Source: Maricaulis sp048269565
GTDB lineage: Bacteria > Pseudomonadota > Alphaproteobacteria > Caulobacterales > Maricaulaceae
Assembly: GCF_048269565.1 (NCBI RefSeq)
Contig: NZ_JBLXIK010000002.1
Coordinates: forward strand, 434,001-498,000
DNA: 64,000 nucleotides
Reading direction: 5' to 3'
The position numbers were made by a program, and so were the translations under genes. The notes beneath the pieces are model-generated. The model ran no database searches, was not told where the DNA came from, and saw only the letters and a list, made by a program, of their open reading frames with translations. Shown one piece after another: positions 34,227 to 43,785 of the stretch; the first letter of the stretch is position 1; each line of letters begins with the position of its first letter.

Positions 34227-34847
34227 TCATGAGTGGAGCTCATGGTTCTTCTGCTCAGACAATGCTTGCGCACAAATTAGCCATGCTGAGCGAGAAAAAA
34301 TACCTGCCAATACGAATGCTATAACAAGATCAGGCCATGCCTCACCAGTGATCGCAACCAGTCCGGCCGCGACCATCACGCCAACATTGCCGATCGCGTC
34401 ATTTCTTGAACACAGCCACACAGATCGAACGTTGGCGTCGCCATCTTTCCATTTCAGAAGAATGAAAACACTGATCACATTGGCAAGCAGTGCCGCGAAA
34501 CCAACAATCCCCATCGTCTCAGCGGCAGGCGGTTCGCCCGTAAGCGCGCGAAAGAGCGTCATGCCCAGGACCGCAATCGCAATCGCAAACAGCAACCCAC
34601 CTTTGAATAATGCTGCCTTCGAACGAAGGGCGAGACTTGAGCCAATAACCAACAAGCTGATGCTGTAGGTCATCGAATCGCCGGCAAAGTCGAGCGCGTC
34701 CGCTATCAGAGCTTGCGAACCGGACGCAAACCCGGCCAATGCCTCGACGAAAAACATTGCGCTATTGATCAAAATTACAGCCCAGAGTGCCCGGCGATAA
34801 GCCGGTGAAGCGCCGTCGAATTTTTGATCGTTTGAACAGGAACTCAT
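34227..34847 (-). CDS. Cation diffusion facilitator-like metal transporter
   Basis: The 206-residue membrane protein has about six helices. The metal-site patterns SQALIADALDFAGDSM (helix 2) and CSRNDAIGNVGVMVAAG (helix 5) fit CDF exporters of Zn, Cd or Pb. It lacks the long C-terminal cytoplasmic domain of classical CDF proteins and is shorter than most, like the small cation transporters next to MerR genes. The ATG at 34847 was chosen because the longer frame runs through the divergent promoter. It is driven by a MerR-type promoter. Confidence 0.85.
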   Translation of the reverse strand: MSSCSNDQKFDGASPAYRRALWAVILINSAMFFVEALAGFASGSQALIADALDFAGDSMTYSISLLVIGSSLALRSKAALFKGGLLFAIAIAVLGMTLFRALTGEPPAAETMGIVGFAALLANVISVFILLKWKDGDANVRSVWLCSRNDAIGNVGVMVAAGLVAITGEAWPDLVIAFVLAGIFSRSAWLICAQALSEQKNHELHS

Positions 34848-34872
34848 ATTCTTGACCCGGTAATTGATCTGG

Positions 34873-34903
34873 AGTCTACTTTCTACAGCGACTGTAGAAG
34901 CAA
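34873..34903 (-). promoter_or_regulatory. MerR-type promoter with operator
   Basis: On the minus strand a -35 TTGCTT and a -10 TAGACT are separated by 19 bp, the long spacer expected of MerR-controlled promoters. The dyad TTCTACAG-TCG-CTGTAGAA lies between and across them (34881-34899). It faces the CDF gene and is 12 nt from the divergent MerR gene. Confidence 0.8.
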
Positions 34904-34910
34904 GGTAAAA

Positions 34911-35357
34911 ATGAAGCGGGATTTCACAATCGGCGAAGCGGCAAACGCCTCTGGCGTAAAAGTGACAACGATACGCTATTACGAGAGCACCGGCTTGATG
35001 CCCGAGCCACGCCGTGTGGAAAGCGGGCGTCGTGTGTACAGTCAAGGTGCTGTGGGTCTGCTGGGCTTTATTCGGCACGCACGCGACTTGGGATTTTCCG
35101 TGGAGGCCATTAGGGGGCTGCTCGACCTCCAGGACAACCCGGGCACAGATTGCACGAGGGCGGATGAGCTTGCCCGTCACCATCTCCTTGGGACCCGCAA
35201 GCGCATTGAACAGTTGCGCGCCCTGGAGCGCGAGCTGGAACGAATGATTGAAGGCTGTTCAGGCGGAGAGGTCGGAACGTGCGAAATCGTCAATAGTCTC
35301 TTTGATCATTCCAGATGCCTCTCTGACCACAAACACAATATGGCCAGCAAACAGTAG
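34911..35357 (+). CDS. MerR-family metal regulator (ZntR/PbrR/CadR-like)
   Basis: The 148-residue protein has an N-terminal MerR HTH (FTIGEAANASGVKVTTIRYYESTGL), a dimer helix and metal-site cysteines in GTDCTRAD (about 83) and in GCSGGEVGTCEIVNS near the C-terminus. The Cys pattern fits regulators of Zn, Cd or Pb; which metal is not certain. It is divergent from the CDF gene and probably activates it by twisting the 19-bp-spacer promoter. Confidence 0.88.
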   Translation: MKRDFTIGEAANASGVKVTTIRYYESTGLMPEPRRVESGRRVYSQGAVGLLGFIRHARDLGFSVEAIRGLLDLQDNPGTDCTRADELARHHLLGTRKRIEQLRALERELERMIEGCSGGEVGTCEIVNSLFDHSRCLSDHKHNMASKQ

Positions 35358-35360
35358 AGC

Positions 35361-35885
35361 CTATTGCTCAACTTCCTGCGATGCCTGCGGTCTTAGTTTC
35401 CATCCGGCGAGCAATAGCATGACGCCGCAAAAGACGAACACATCTGCCAGATTGAACGTCGGCCATCGGATCGCGTGCAGGCCAAAGTCCAAATAGTCGG
35501 TCACCGCTCCATCTCCGAGCCGATCAATGGCGTTGGCAAAACCGCCAGCCGCGAAGAATAATCCCGCGGCATTGACCAATTTCGATTTCTGCCGGGCGGT
35601 CCAGCCTAGGGCGAACGCCACAAGGACGACTGCGACGCATGCAAGTAGAACCGGTGTGAGCCAGAACGAACTGTCCAGCAGCCCGAAACTCACACCTCGA
35701 TTGTGACCCAGCGTGAGATTGAGGCCGGGGAATATTGGGATTGAGGCGCCCAAGGTCCCAAGCCCTCGCTCAACATAGAATTTGATCACCAAATCCAATC
35801 CGGTCAGCGCCGCCACGCCAACCAGCTGTGAAGGACGAAGCTGCCGAAGGCCAATCAATGTTGGTCGGATGAAATTAGAGTTCAT
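35361..35885 (-). CDS. lspA: Lipoprotein signal peptidase (LspA), island copy
   Basis: The 174-residue membrane protein has four helices and the LspA motifs NRGVSFGLL, then GGFANAIDRLGDG (Asp) and FNLADVFVFCG (Asp). It cleaves prolipoprotein signal peptides. A second lspA in a metal locus parallels pbrC of Cupriavidus, where it helps lead phosphate export, so a similar role is plausible. It converges with the MerR gene, 3 nt apart. Confidence 0.88.
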   Translation of the reverse strand: MNSNFIRPTLIGLRQLRPSQLVGVAALTGLDLVIKFYVERGLGTLGASIPIFPGLNLTLGHNRGVSFGLLDSSFWLTPVLLACVAVVLVAFALGWTARQKSKLVNAAGLFFAAGGFANAIDRLGDGAVTDYLDFGLHAIRWPTFNLADVFVFCGVMLLLAGWKLRPQASQEVEQ

Positions 35886-35998
35886 AAGGAGTACTCCGTC
35901 CCTACTAACCCGGCTGGGTTTAATCATGGATAGTTGAGCGAACAGACCCGGGCATTTTCTAGAGTGCGCCAAAACGCCCGGGCTGCGAAGCTCGCTAG

Positions 35999-38900
35999 CT
36001 ACGACGCCGACAAATGATCGGTATCGCTGTTCAAGGTGTGGGGTGCGAACCACTTGTAGACCGCTGGCAACACCAACAGGGTCAGCACGGTCGACGTCAC
36101 CAAGCCTCCGATCACCACGGCAGCAAGTGGCCGCTGCACCTCTGAACCGATACCGGACGCGAACATGAGTGGCATGAGCCCGAGGCCTGTCGTGGTCGCG
36201 GTCATCAGCACGGGTTGAACACGGCGCACGGCGGCCTCGACCGAGAACACATCAATGTCCAGCCGTTCCTTGGCGAGACGGTCCAGGAATGAGACTAGAA
36301 CCATGCCATTGCCGAGGGCGATGCCGAACAGAGCGATGAACCCTACAGTCGCGGGTACCGACAAATTCTGACCCGTGAGCCAGAGAGCCGCGATGCCGCC
36401 GACCAGTGCCAGTGGCACGTTCGCCATGATCAGAAGCGCACTTTTCAACCGGCCAAAGCTGAACAGCAGCAGCAGGAAGACGACCCCGAGTGTGATCGGG
36501 ATCACAACCGCGAAACGGGCATTCGCTTGTTGCTGAAGCTCGAACTGTCCGCCCCACTCGATGAAGTATCCTGGCGGAAGCTCGATATTGGCAGCCACGG
36601 CCCGTTGGCCGTCTTCAACGAAGGACCCGATATCACGCTCACGCACATTGGTTTGGGTGGTGATGTAGCGCTGGCCGTTTTCACGGGTGATCTGACGCGG
36701 CCCCTCGATCCGCTCCACTAACGCGACCCGGCCGAGCGGAATTGTCACATCGCCGGGGCCATTGAGGACGATCCGGCTGATCCGCTCTGCGCTCAATCGA
36801 TCTTCTTCGCGATATCGCACGATGATGTCGAAACGCCGCACGCCTTCGAACACCTGGCCGGCCTGCGAGCCACCAATCGCGGTTCGCACGACAGCCAGCA
36901 CATCCTCAACATTCAGGCCAAATCGGCTGATTGCGTCGCGGTCTACCGAAATCCGCAATTGCGGGGCGCCGGTGACCTGGTCGGTTTGGACGTCAGCCGC
37001 GCCCGGGACATCGCGGATCACATTCGCAATCTGTGCCGCATACTGCTCCAGGACAGCCATATCCTCACCGAACAATTTGATCGCGAGGTCTGCCTTCGTG
37101 CCCGTCAACAACTCATCGGTTGCCGCAGCAATCGGTTGCGTGAAATTGAACCGGGCAGCAGGGAACGCCTCAAAACTCTCACTCATCATCGCGAGCAATT
37201 CATCCTGGGATCGTGCCGAAACCCATTGGTCGCGAGGCGCCAGCGCCACGAAGGCTTCAGCGCTATTGACAGGGTCGGCATGAGCACCAACCTCGCCGCG
37301 GCCAATTCGGGTGACAATTCGCTCTACCTCCGGAAAGCTGGAGAGCAATTGTTGTTCGAACCGCGTGACCGTGTCTCGTGCCTCCGGCAACGAGATCGAC
37401 GGCGCCATGGTGAGGCGCACCAGCAGGTCGCCCTCATTCATTCGCGGTGTGAACTCTGAACCCAATCGAGGGAAGATCGCCCCGCCCACGAGCAGCATGA
37501 CACCCGCCAGCGTGAGCGCAGCCCATCGCTTGTGAACGAAAAATCGGATCAATGGTGCAAAATAGCGTTCGTAGAAATCAGGCCCGTCTGAGTTTGCCGA
37601 GCTTCGACCCAATTTGAGCCCGGCCATCGAGGCAGCCGGGGCCAGAAGAACCGCAAAAACAAGCGAGCCCGCCATCGCAAAGACCACCGCGAAGGCCAGC
37701 GGCCTGAAGGTTTTTCCTTCCACGCCTTGCAGCGTCAAAATTGGCACAAACACGATCACGACGATCAGGATTGCAAAGATAAGCGGCTGAAGAACTTCAG
37801 CACACGCCTTGGCGATGAGTGTTCGTTTGTCGGCCTTGTCATCCGTTGAACTCAAGATACGGTTGACGTTTTCCACGATGACAACGGCACCATCCACCAT
37901 CATCCCGATGGCGATTGCGATTCCACCCAGCGACATAAGGTTGGCAGAGACACCGAAGGCCTGCATGGCCAGAAGTGCAAAACCGACAGAGAATGGGATG
38001 GAAGCCACGACGATGAGACTTGGTCGCCATCCCCGAAGGAAGAAGAACAAGATCGCCGCGACGAGCAGTGCGCCTTGCCACAGCGCCGTGGTCACAGTCC
38101 CAACCGCAGCCTCGACGAGTTCCGACTGGTCGTAGTAAGGCACGGCCGTGACACCGGGCGGCAGCGATTCATTGATCCGCTCCAGCCGTTCATGCACGCT
38201 CGCGATCACCTCATTGGTGTTTGCCCCGAGTAGTTTGAGCACGAGCCCGGCGACCACTTCGCCTTGCCCATTCATCGTTGCCATGCCCTGCCGGGGAGCT
38301 CCACCAAGTTCAATGGATGCGATGTCACTCACCCGGACCGGAACGCCATCTTCAACCTTGACGATGATCTCGGACAAATCATGAATGCCCTGGGCCAGGC
38401 CCACCGCCCGGACGGTGTATTGCTCGCCATTCTCAACGAGAAACTGAGCGCCTGCATTGGCATTATTGTTTTCGACGGCAGTGACGATCTCTTCAATCGC
38501 AAGCCCGTATCTCAACAGGGCCTCCGGCCTGACATTGATCTGATATTGCTGCTCGAAGCCGCCAAGGGACAAAACTTCGGTCACGCCGCGGACCGTCTGA
38601 AGGTTGAGCTTGATCTGCCAGTCTTGCAGGGTTCTCAGCTGTATGCCGTCAAGCGTCTCATCGTCGGTTTCCAGGAAATAGAAGAGAATTTGACCAAGCC
38701 CGGTCGTAATCGGACCCATGCCTGGATCGCCGAAGCCTTGCGGTATCTCTTCACGCGCTTGTTGCAGGCGCTCTCCGACGAGCTGGCGTGCCCAGTAGAT
38801 ATCGGCCCCGTCTTCAAAATAGATATTGACCACCGACAATCCGAAATTCGACGTCGAGCGAACTTCACGTAGACGAGGCAGGCCGTTCATTGATGTTTCG

Positions 38901-39142
38901 ATGGGAAAGGTGACGTATCGCTCGACCTCTTCAGGCGCGAGCCCCTCGGTTTCGGTAAACACTTGAACGAGCGTCGGCGTCACATCGGGAAAGGCATCGA
39001 CGGGCATCGACCGAAAGGTAATGATGCCGCCGATCAGGACGAGTGCAAAAGTGAGCGCCGCAAGAAGCCGTCCGCCCGCAATGCGGTGCAGAAGGGTCGT
39101 CAAGCCGCTGGCCGGTTGGGTTTCTTTAGTGTGCGTGTCCAT
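35999..39142 (-). CDS. czcA: Heavy-metal RND efflux pump (CzcA/CusA-type)
   Basis: The 1047-residue inner-membrane RND protein has the usual two repeats with 12 helices, the N-terminal DAFPDVTPTLVQVFTETEG segment and the helix-4 motif AIGMMVDGAVVIVEN. That motif has Ala-Ile-Gly in place of the Asp-Phe-Gly of zinc/cobalt-type CzcA, so the substrate class may differ. It is the last gene of an OMF-MFP-RND operon (overlap 17 nt with the MFP gene) and pumps metal ions outward using protons. Confidence 0.93.
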   Translation of the reverse strand: MDTHTKETQPASGLTTLLHRIAGGRLLAALTFALVLIGGIITFRSMPVDAFPDVTPTLVQVFTETEGLAPEEVERYVTFPIETSMNGLPRLREVRSTSNFGLSVVNIYFEDGADIYWARQLVGERLQQAREEIPQGFGDPGMGPITTGLGQILFYFLETDDETLDGIQLRTLQDWQIKLNLQTVRGVTEVLSLGGFEQQYQINVRPEALLRYGLAIEEIVTAVENNNANAGAQFLVENGEQYTVRAVGLAQGIHDLSEIIVKVEDGVPVRVSDIASIELGGAPRQGMATMNGQGEVVAGLVLKLLGANTNEVIASVHERLERINESLPPGVTAVPYYDQSELVEAAVGTVTTALWQGALLVAAILFFFLRGWRPSLIVVASIPFSVGFALLAMQAFGVSANLMSLGGIAIAIGMMVDGAVVIVENVNRILSSTDDKADKRTLIAKACAEVLQPLIFAILIVVIVFVPILTLQGVEGKTFRPLAFAVVFAMAGSLVFAVLLAPAASMAGLKLGRSSANSDGPDFYERYFAPLIRFFVHKRWAALTLAGVMLLVGGAIFPRLGSEFTPRMNEGDLLVRLTMAPSISLPEARDTVTRFEQQLLSSFPEVERIVTRIGRGEVGAHADPVNSAEAFVALAPRDQWVSARSQDELLAMMSESFEAFPAARFNFTQPIAAATDELLTGTKADLAIKLFGEDMAVLEQYAAQIANVIRDVPGAADVQTDQVTGAPQLRISVDRDAISRFGLNVEDVLAVVRTAIGGSQAGQVFEGVRRFDIIVRYREEDRLSAERISRIVLNGPGDVTIPLGRVALVERIEGPRQITRENGQRYITTQTNVRERDIGSFVEDGQRAVAANIELPPGYFIEWGGQFELQQQANARFAVVIPITLGVVFLLLLFSFGRLKSALLIMANVPLALVGGIAALWLTGQNLSVPATVGFIALFGIALGNGMVLVSFLDRLAKERLDIDVFSVEAAVRRVQPVLMTATTTGLGLMPLMFASGIGSEVQRPLAAVVIGGLVTSTVLTLLVLPAVYKWFAPHTLNSDTDHLSAS

Positions 39143-40379
39143 CGTCGAACTCCCCTTTCTGCAATTCTGCTTTCAACGAAAATGTCCCCGTGATGGCGAT
39201 CAATTCGCTGGGCGAAACACCCGACAGGATTTCGGCGAACTGTTCAGAGCGGCGGCCAAGTTGAACGCTTCTGACCTCAAAGCCGTCATCGCTGCGGACA
39301 AAAACCACGGATCGACCGTCAATGGTCTGCAAGGCCGAAACTGGCACTCGGACCACCGAAACCGCGTCGGAAGCCACTGCGAACACGGTCACGAACATGC
39401 CTGGGCGAAGCCGGTCGCCAGCGTTAGCGATTACGACGCGGGCTCTGCCGGTTCGCGTTCGCTCACCAATTTGCGGGCTTACGAAATCGATGGTGGATTC
39501 AATCGGGGCCACGCCATCACCTGGATCAATGGAAACCGCAGCACCGGCCCGTAACCGCCCCAAATCCCCACCGTAGATCGCTGCATCAACCCAGACTGAG
39601 CTGGTATTCGCGATGATGAAGGCAGGCGGTTGCCCGCCTTCTTCCAGCACTTCCCCGAGCACGGCGTGCCGCTCAATGATTGTTCCAGCGATTGGGGCCG
39701 CCAGTTCGTATCGTGTCAAAGAGAGGTTCGTCGTAGCATTCACCCGGGGCAGAGTGCTCGCGTCCACCCCAAGGGCATCAAGCTGTTGGCCTGCGCTTCT
39801 GACAACGATGCGCGCCTCTTCCAGCGCTTGCCGGGCGTTGAGAAAATCCTGCTCTGCGGAGATTTGCCGTTCCCACAGGCGTTCCTCACGTTGATAGGAA
39901 CTCTCAGCGAGGTCCAATCTTGCCCGTGCTGACAGGTAGGCGGCTTTCGCGTCGGCGAGCGGGCGACTGTTCAGAATCGCGAGAATGTCGCCGGCTTCGA
40001 CGCGGTCGCCCTCCGCAACACTGACGCTTTGAACCACACCGGAAACCCGAGGCGATACGTGGGCAAGATGGTTTTGGTCGAACCCGACTTCACCGGGTAG
40101 TTCCAAAACGCCATCGACGGCACCAGTTGTGACCGCTTCAACCGTAATGCCCAGGGCACTGAATTGATCTTCGCTGAGATGGACCTCAGGGTTTGCGCCA
40201 CGGCCGCCCGGCTCCGCATGGTTGTCTTCAAGGTTGCCCTCATGTTGGGCGCCATCAGTGTCTGAGTGTGGCGCGGCACCGGTTGAGTGCTGATCTCTGT
40301 CTTGATTGCCCGGTGAGCACGCGGCCAAAGCAAGCATGCTGACCGTTACCGCTAGAAGATTGGTTTTGAACAGTGTCAT
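39126..40379 (-). CDS. czcB: Efflux periplasmic adaptor (CzcB/CusB-type)
   Basis: The 417-residue membrane fusion protein has an N-terminal lipobox-like signal (LALAACSPG), His-rich stretches (HSTGAAPHSDTDGAQHEGN), a biotinyl-lipoyl-like motif (GVVQSVSVAEGDRVEAGD) and an alpha-hairpin. The C-terminus ends in His residues (FDDGHAH). It links the RND pump to the outer-membrane channel and may chelate metals. Confidence 0.92.
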   Translation of the reverse strand: MTLFKTNLLAVTVSMLALAACSPGNQDRDQHSTGAAPHSDTDGAQHEGNLEDNHAEPGGRGANPEVHLSEDQFSALGITVEAVTTGAVDGVLELPGEVGFDQNHLAHVSPRVSGVVQSVSVAEGDRVEAGDILAILNSRPLADAKAAYLSARARLDLAESSYQREERLWERQISAEQDFLNARQALEEARIVVRSAGQQLDALGVDASTLPRVNATTNLSLTRYELAAPIAGTIIERHAVLGEVLEEGGQPPAFIIANTSSVWVDAAIYGGDLGRLRAGAAVSIDPGDGVAPIESTIDFVSPQIGERTRTGRARVVIANAGDRLRPGMFVTVFAVASDAVSVVRVPVSALQTIDGRSVVFVRSDDGFEVRSVQLGRRSEQFAEILSGVSPSELIAITGTFSLKAELQKGEFDDGHAH

Positions 40380-41689
40380 TGTGCTGCCTCCGTGGAGTTT
40401 GGCGCGGCCAATTGGTTGAGTTGCGGCGTTCCGGCGAGCGCATCCAGTTCGATGGCGGCACTCGCGAGTTCGGCGCGTGCGGAAATCAGATTGATGCGTG
40501 CGTCAAAATAGGATCGCTGGATATCGAGCAAATTGAGTACATCAAGCGCCCCTTCCCGGTAGGCAAATTGAGCGCCCTCCAGGGCTGTTTGGGTGGCGGG
40601 CAGGATGTTCTCGTCGAGCAGGGAGAATGTGGTTCGTGCCCGTTCCAGTCGCCCCGCTGCAGCGGCGAACCGGGCCATCAGCGTGCGGCGAGAAGCGTCT
40701 TCGTCAAAACGGGCACCGTTCTCACGCGATGCCGCCGCGGCAACGCCGCCCTGATTGCGATTGAGCAGCGGGATCGGCATTTCCAACGTCGCGATGAATG
40801 CCGATTCGTCGGTGCCACCATAGCGACGCCAGCCGGCGCCAACGGTTAGATCGGGAATTGCTTCGGCCCGTTCTCGTCGAATTTCCTGGCTTCGAGCGAG
40901 GGTCACCGCTCGCAAGCTCACAAGCTCCGGATTATTGGAAATCCAGTCAGCCGGCGCTGCCGTGCGATAATTGATCACATCGAGCGATTGCAAGGGCGAT
41001 TCAAGAGCGACGTCGACCGGGATACCAGACCAGATTGCGTAGAGCCGGTTGCGCGCCTGTCGTTGGGCATTCTCCGCGTCCCGAGCGGCAATGGTCGCCA
41101 AGCCTACCAGTATCTCCGCTCGACTGCGCTCGATTGGCGAGGCCCGCCCTGCCTCAACTCGGGCGAGAATGGCAGCTGATGAACTATTGGCGAGTTCCAA
41201 TAATTCCAGGCGAACAGTGTAGGTCTCTGAAGCGGCAAACGTCGCAATATATGCCTGTGCGGTACTTGCCAGAAGATCGCTACGTGTCTGGGCCAGATCG
41301 GCTCGGGCCGCGTGAGCCCAGGCTGTGGTTACGTCGCGGGCTCGCGCTCGATCTCCGCCCATCGGGATAGTTTGCCTGACCGAAAGCGTCGTGTCGGCAT
41401 CACCGATTGCCCGTCGATCACCACCGAAATCTTCAAAGTCAGCACTAAGTGTCGGATTATCCCACAGGCCGACCTGTCGGGCTTCAGCTTCAATCGCCCG
41501 GAGTTCGGCGTTCGCGGCTTCGATTATCGGGTTGTTGTCTAACGCAAGTCGCAGCGTTTGGGACAGGTTGATATGCGTTGCTGCAGCGTCTTGCGCTCCA
41601 GCAGATTCAATGGAGATCGCGGCAAGCATAATCGCAGCCACGGTGCTCCGACCCAGCCAAATTGGCCAGACGTCACTGATTGTATTCAT
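40376..41689 (-). CDS. czcC: Outer-membrane efflux channel (CzcC/TolC-type)
   Basis: The 437-residue protein has a signal peptide and the long coiled-coil helical layout of TolC-like OMFs (LSQTLRLALDNNPIIEAANAE at the start). It forms the exit duct of the RND system. The stop overlaps the adaptor gene by 4 nt, confirming a C-B-A operon. Confidence 0.9.
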   Translation of the reverse strand: MNTISDVWPIWLGRSTVAAIMLAAISIESAGAQDAAATHINLSQTLRLALDNNPIIEAANAELRAIEAEARQVGLWDNPTLSADFEDFGGDRRAIGDADTTLSVRQTIPMGGDRARARDVTTAWAHAARADLAQTRSDLLASTAQAYIATFAASETYTVRLELLELANSSSAAILARVEAGRASPIERSRAEILVGLATIAARDAENAQRQARNRLYAIWSGIPVDVALESPLQSLDVINYRTAAPADWISNNPELVSLRAVTLARSQEIRRERAEAIPDLTVGAGWRRYGGTDESAFIATLEMPIPLLNRNQGGVAAAASRENGARFDEDASRRTLMARFAAAAGRLERARTTFSLLDENILPATQTALEGAQFAYREGALDVLNLLDIQRSYFDARINLISARAELASAAIELDALAGTPQLNQLAAPNSTEAAQ

Positions 41690-41742
41690 AAAATTGGATT
41701 CCGATTGTTGGTTTCAGCTGGACGGGTTGTTCAGACTGAAAT

Positions 41743-42042
41743 TCAAATCGGTGGCTGGTAGGGCGGTTCGGTCGCGGATCGCGGCGCACGGTCAGAATAG
41801 GCCGGATGGGCACCCAAGTGACGTTCGGCTGGAGGCGTAATCGCTCCAAGGCGAAGATCAACAGCATGGTGGCAGGCGCCGCAGGCATGGAGGGCATGCT
41901 GACCATGGTCGGATTGCGGCTCATCGTCCCTGTCGAGGGAAACGATTTCATGGTGGTCCAGATTTGGCGTCGCGGCCACACCCGCTTCACTCGCGAATGC
42001 CACGAGAAAGAGTGCCGCTATGATTGCCCGAAGATAGACCAT
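41743..42042 (-). CDS. Small secreted His-rich protein upstream of the efflux operon
   Basis: The 99-residue protein has a signal peptide (about 1-23, ending GVAA), followed by HHEIVSLDRDDEPQSDHG and HALHACGACHH. It resembles the small metal-binding proteins found before czcC (CzcI-like), but that is by position and composition only. It starts the operon 53 nt before the OMF gene. Confidence 0.65.
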   Translation of the reverse strand: MVYLRAIIAALFLVAFASEAGVAATPNLDHHEIVSLDRDDEPQSDHGQHALHACGACHHAVDLRLGAITPPAERHLGAHPAYSDRAPRSATEPPYQPPI

Positions 42043-42928
42043 ATCCGCAGTTACATTGTCCCGTGGTGCGAAGCAAGCGCGGCGCCGATCATGATGCCGC
42101 CGGGCTTGGCCCTACCTGTCAGACCGTTTCGCCCCCAGCCGGTGCGGCGTTCGAATTGCGTTCCGGTCCATCATATTCCCGACGCCACACTGGTATTGGT
42201 AGAGGCCTGCGGCGACCAGGGCTGGGTTGGGGAAGCCTGCCGTGTCTAGCTTGGCAAGGGCTTGCCTCGATCCGCCACAACCATCTTCGATCCGCCCCGA
42301 CAGCGGGCGAGAACTTGCGCCGCAGATGAAGCTTACTCGAACCGAAAACTGGGCTCGTCACGGGGCCCCTTCAGGATTGAAGCAATTTGATGAGTGAAAC
42401 GCTCATGACTGGATCGCTCAATTTCTTGCGAAATTTTTGGACCGACCAATCAATATCGCAGGTAACCTGGCTGCTAAATCGCCCTCGTTATCGGCGACTA
42501 TTTTTCAGATTATTGATTGGAAATGTGTGGACAATTTCGTCGATATTCTTGTTCGAAACGATGAATAGATGGCCACTGATGGCGTTGAATATTACCAGTG
42601 AACGTACAATGTCATCAAAAAATTAAACAAATACATCGGCATCTTTTCATCAATATCAACACTATTATTGTCGTCCACTATCACCGTATTATATTAGATG
42701 TTTGAAACAATATTACTTTACATGATTTTGGCGGCGTCAGTGTTAATTTGTTACATCAATAGAAGAAGTAATGCTATAACAAATTAATAGAATACTATTT
42801 GCACATAAGTTGATTGTGTGCATTGATTTTACCAAATACTTAGTTCAACGAGTTGTGCATGTCGTTACGTACATTCAGCAAGCAAGTTGACTGCAGGTCG
42901 GACCAACGTCGTCCCGACCGGGGTGTGT
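42043..42928. other. Non-coding, partly AT-rich island stretch
   Basis: No convincing gene is seen. The part at about 42590-42880 is strongly AT-rich with many AAT/ATT words, unlike the GC-rich DNA on both sides. It may be a replication or transfer region beside the HUH-like gene, or a regulatory tract of foreign DNA. Confidence 0.45.
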
Positions 42929-43585
42929 CTAGGTCAGGGCCGTGCCGTCCGGCAGTGTCCCGCAGGTTTCGCCAAGCATTTCGAACGCAAACTTCGTGCA
43001 ATACCGAACCGTGTTGGAGACCTCGGCAGGGCGGACCGTCTGGATGTCTATAGCCAGATGCCGGTGGGTGGCCTGAGCGCCAGACCGGTTGGACAATGCA
43101 TTCGCAAGCTTGCTACGGAACCGGCCTTCGTTTGCCTGAAATCGAAGGATTTCATCCGAGTCATCAGTCGAGAAGATGGCATGGATATGCATTGGAATCT
43201 CACGTCCAGTGGATTTGGAGCGCTTTTCGGGAACAATAAGGCAAGGGGTTGATTGCTCGCCACGTTTGTATGCGTGCTTGGAATGCACAGTCTCGTTGTA
43301 GATATGCTTCACGAGACGACAGGTCTTTCCGATGGCGTGTCCCGCAAATGCGTTGAAGCGCGAAACTCTTTCGATGCCGCCGGCAGGTGCGAGCCCTAGC
43401 GTGACCATGATCCCATGGTCTGGCCAACCCATTTCGGCAAAGTGTTCACTCGTCCAATGACAGCTTTGGAAGAGGTCCCGGTTGTAGGGCAGCTGATCCG
43501 ACTGCGTGGGAAGCCATGCTCCGCAGTTGGACTGGAGGATGCCGGATTGGACCGTTGACGCATTCGTGTTGAGAATATGGGTCAT
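42929..43585 (-). CDS. HUH-type replication/relaxase-like protein candidate
   Basis: The 218-residue protein has three features in the order of rolling-circle Rep proteins: GIMVTLGLAP (motif I position), MHIHAIF (His-x-His, motif II) and NTVRYCTKFAFEML (Tyr with Lys three residues on, motif III). Family assignment is by motif only. ATG 43585 overlaps the AlpA stop by 4 nt. Such genes next to AlpA regulators occur in integrative islands and may replicate or mobilise the excised form. Confidence 0.5.
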   Translation of the reverse strand: MTHILNTNASTVQSGILQSNCGAWLPTQSDQLPYNRDLFQSCHWTSEHFAEMGWPDHGIMVTLGLAPAGGIERVSRFNAFAGHAIGKTCRLVKHIYNETVHSKHAYKRGEQSTPCLIVPEKRSKSTGREIPMHIHAIFSTDDSDEILRFQANEGRFRSKLANALSNRSGAQATHRHLAIDIQTVRPAEVSNTVRYCTKFAFEMLGETCGTLPDGTALT

Positions 43586-43785
43586 GCCGGCACCCCAGCG
43601 CCGCAATGTCGGGCAGATTCAGGCGGGCGGGCGAGTATCCAGTCCTCGACCTCGTGGTCGTGCCACGCCAACCGCTTCTCAAGCAGTCGAACTGGGGCCG
43701 GGAAAGTTCCATTACGCACAGAACGGCGAATAGAGGACTTGCTCAGCGTAGTAGTGCAAGCGACGTCATTTATAGAAAGTAACAT
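43582..43785 (-). CDS. AlpA-family regulator/excisionase
   Basis: The 67-residue HTH protein LLSINDVACTTTLSKSSIRR, then FPAPVRLLEKRLAWHDHEVEDWI, matches AlpA. Family members activate integrase or excision in cryptic phage and islands. It is upstream of the HUH-like gene and translationally coupled to it. Confidence 0.82.
   Translation of the reverse strand: MLLSINDVACTTTLSKSSIRRSVRNGTFPAPVRLLEKRLAWHDHEVEDWILARPPESARHCGAGVPA

Noticed and set aside
35947..35982. Terminator between czcA and lspA
   Set aside because: A 7-bp stem (CCCGGGC/GCCCGGG) exists but the loop is 22 nt and no T-run follows.
42387..42626. 79-residue frame in the AT-rich island stretch
   Set aside because: No good ribosome binding site or family look; an open frame by chance is likely.
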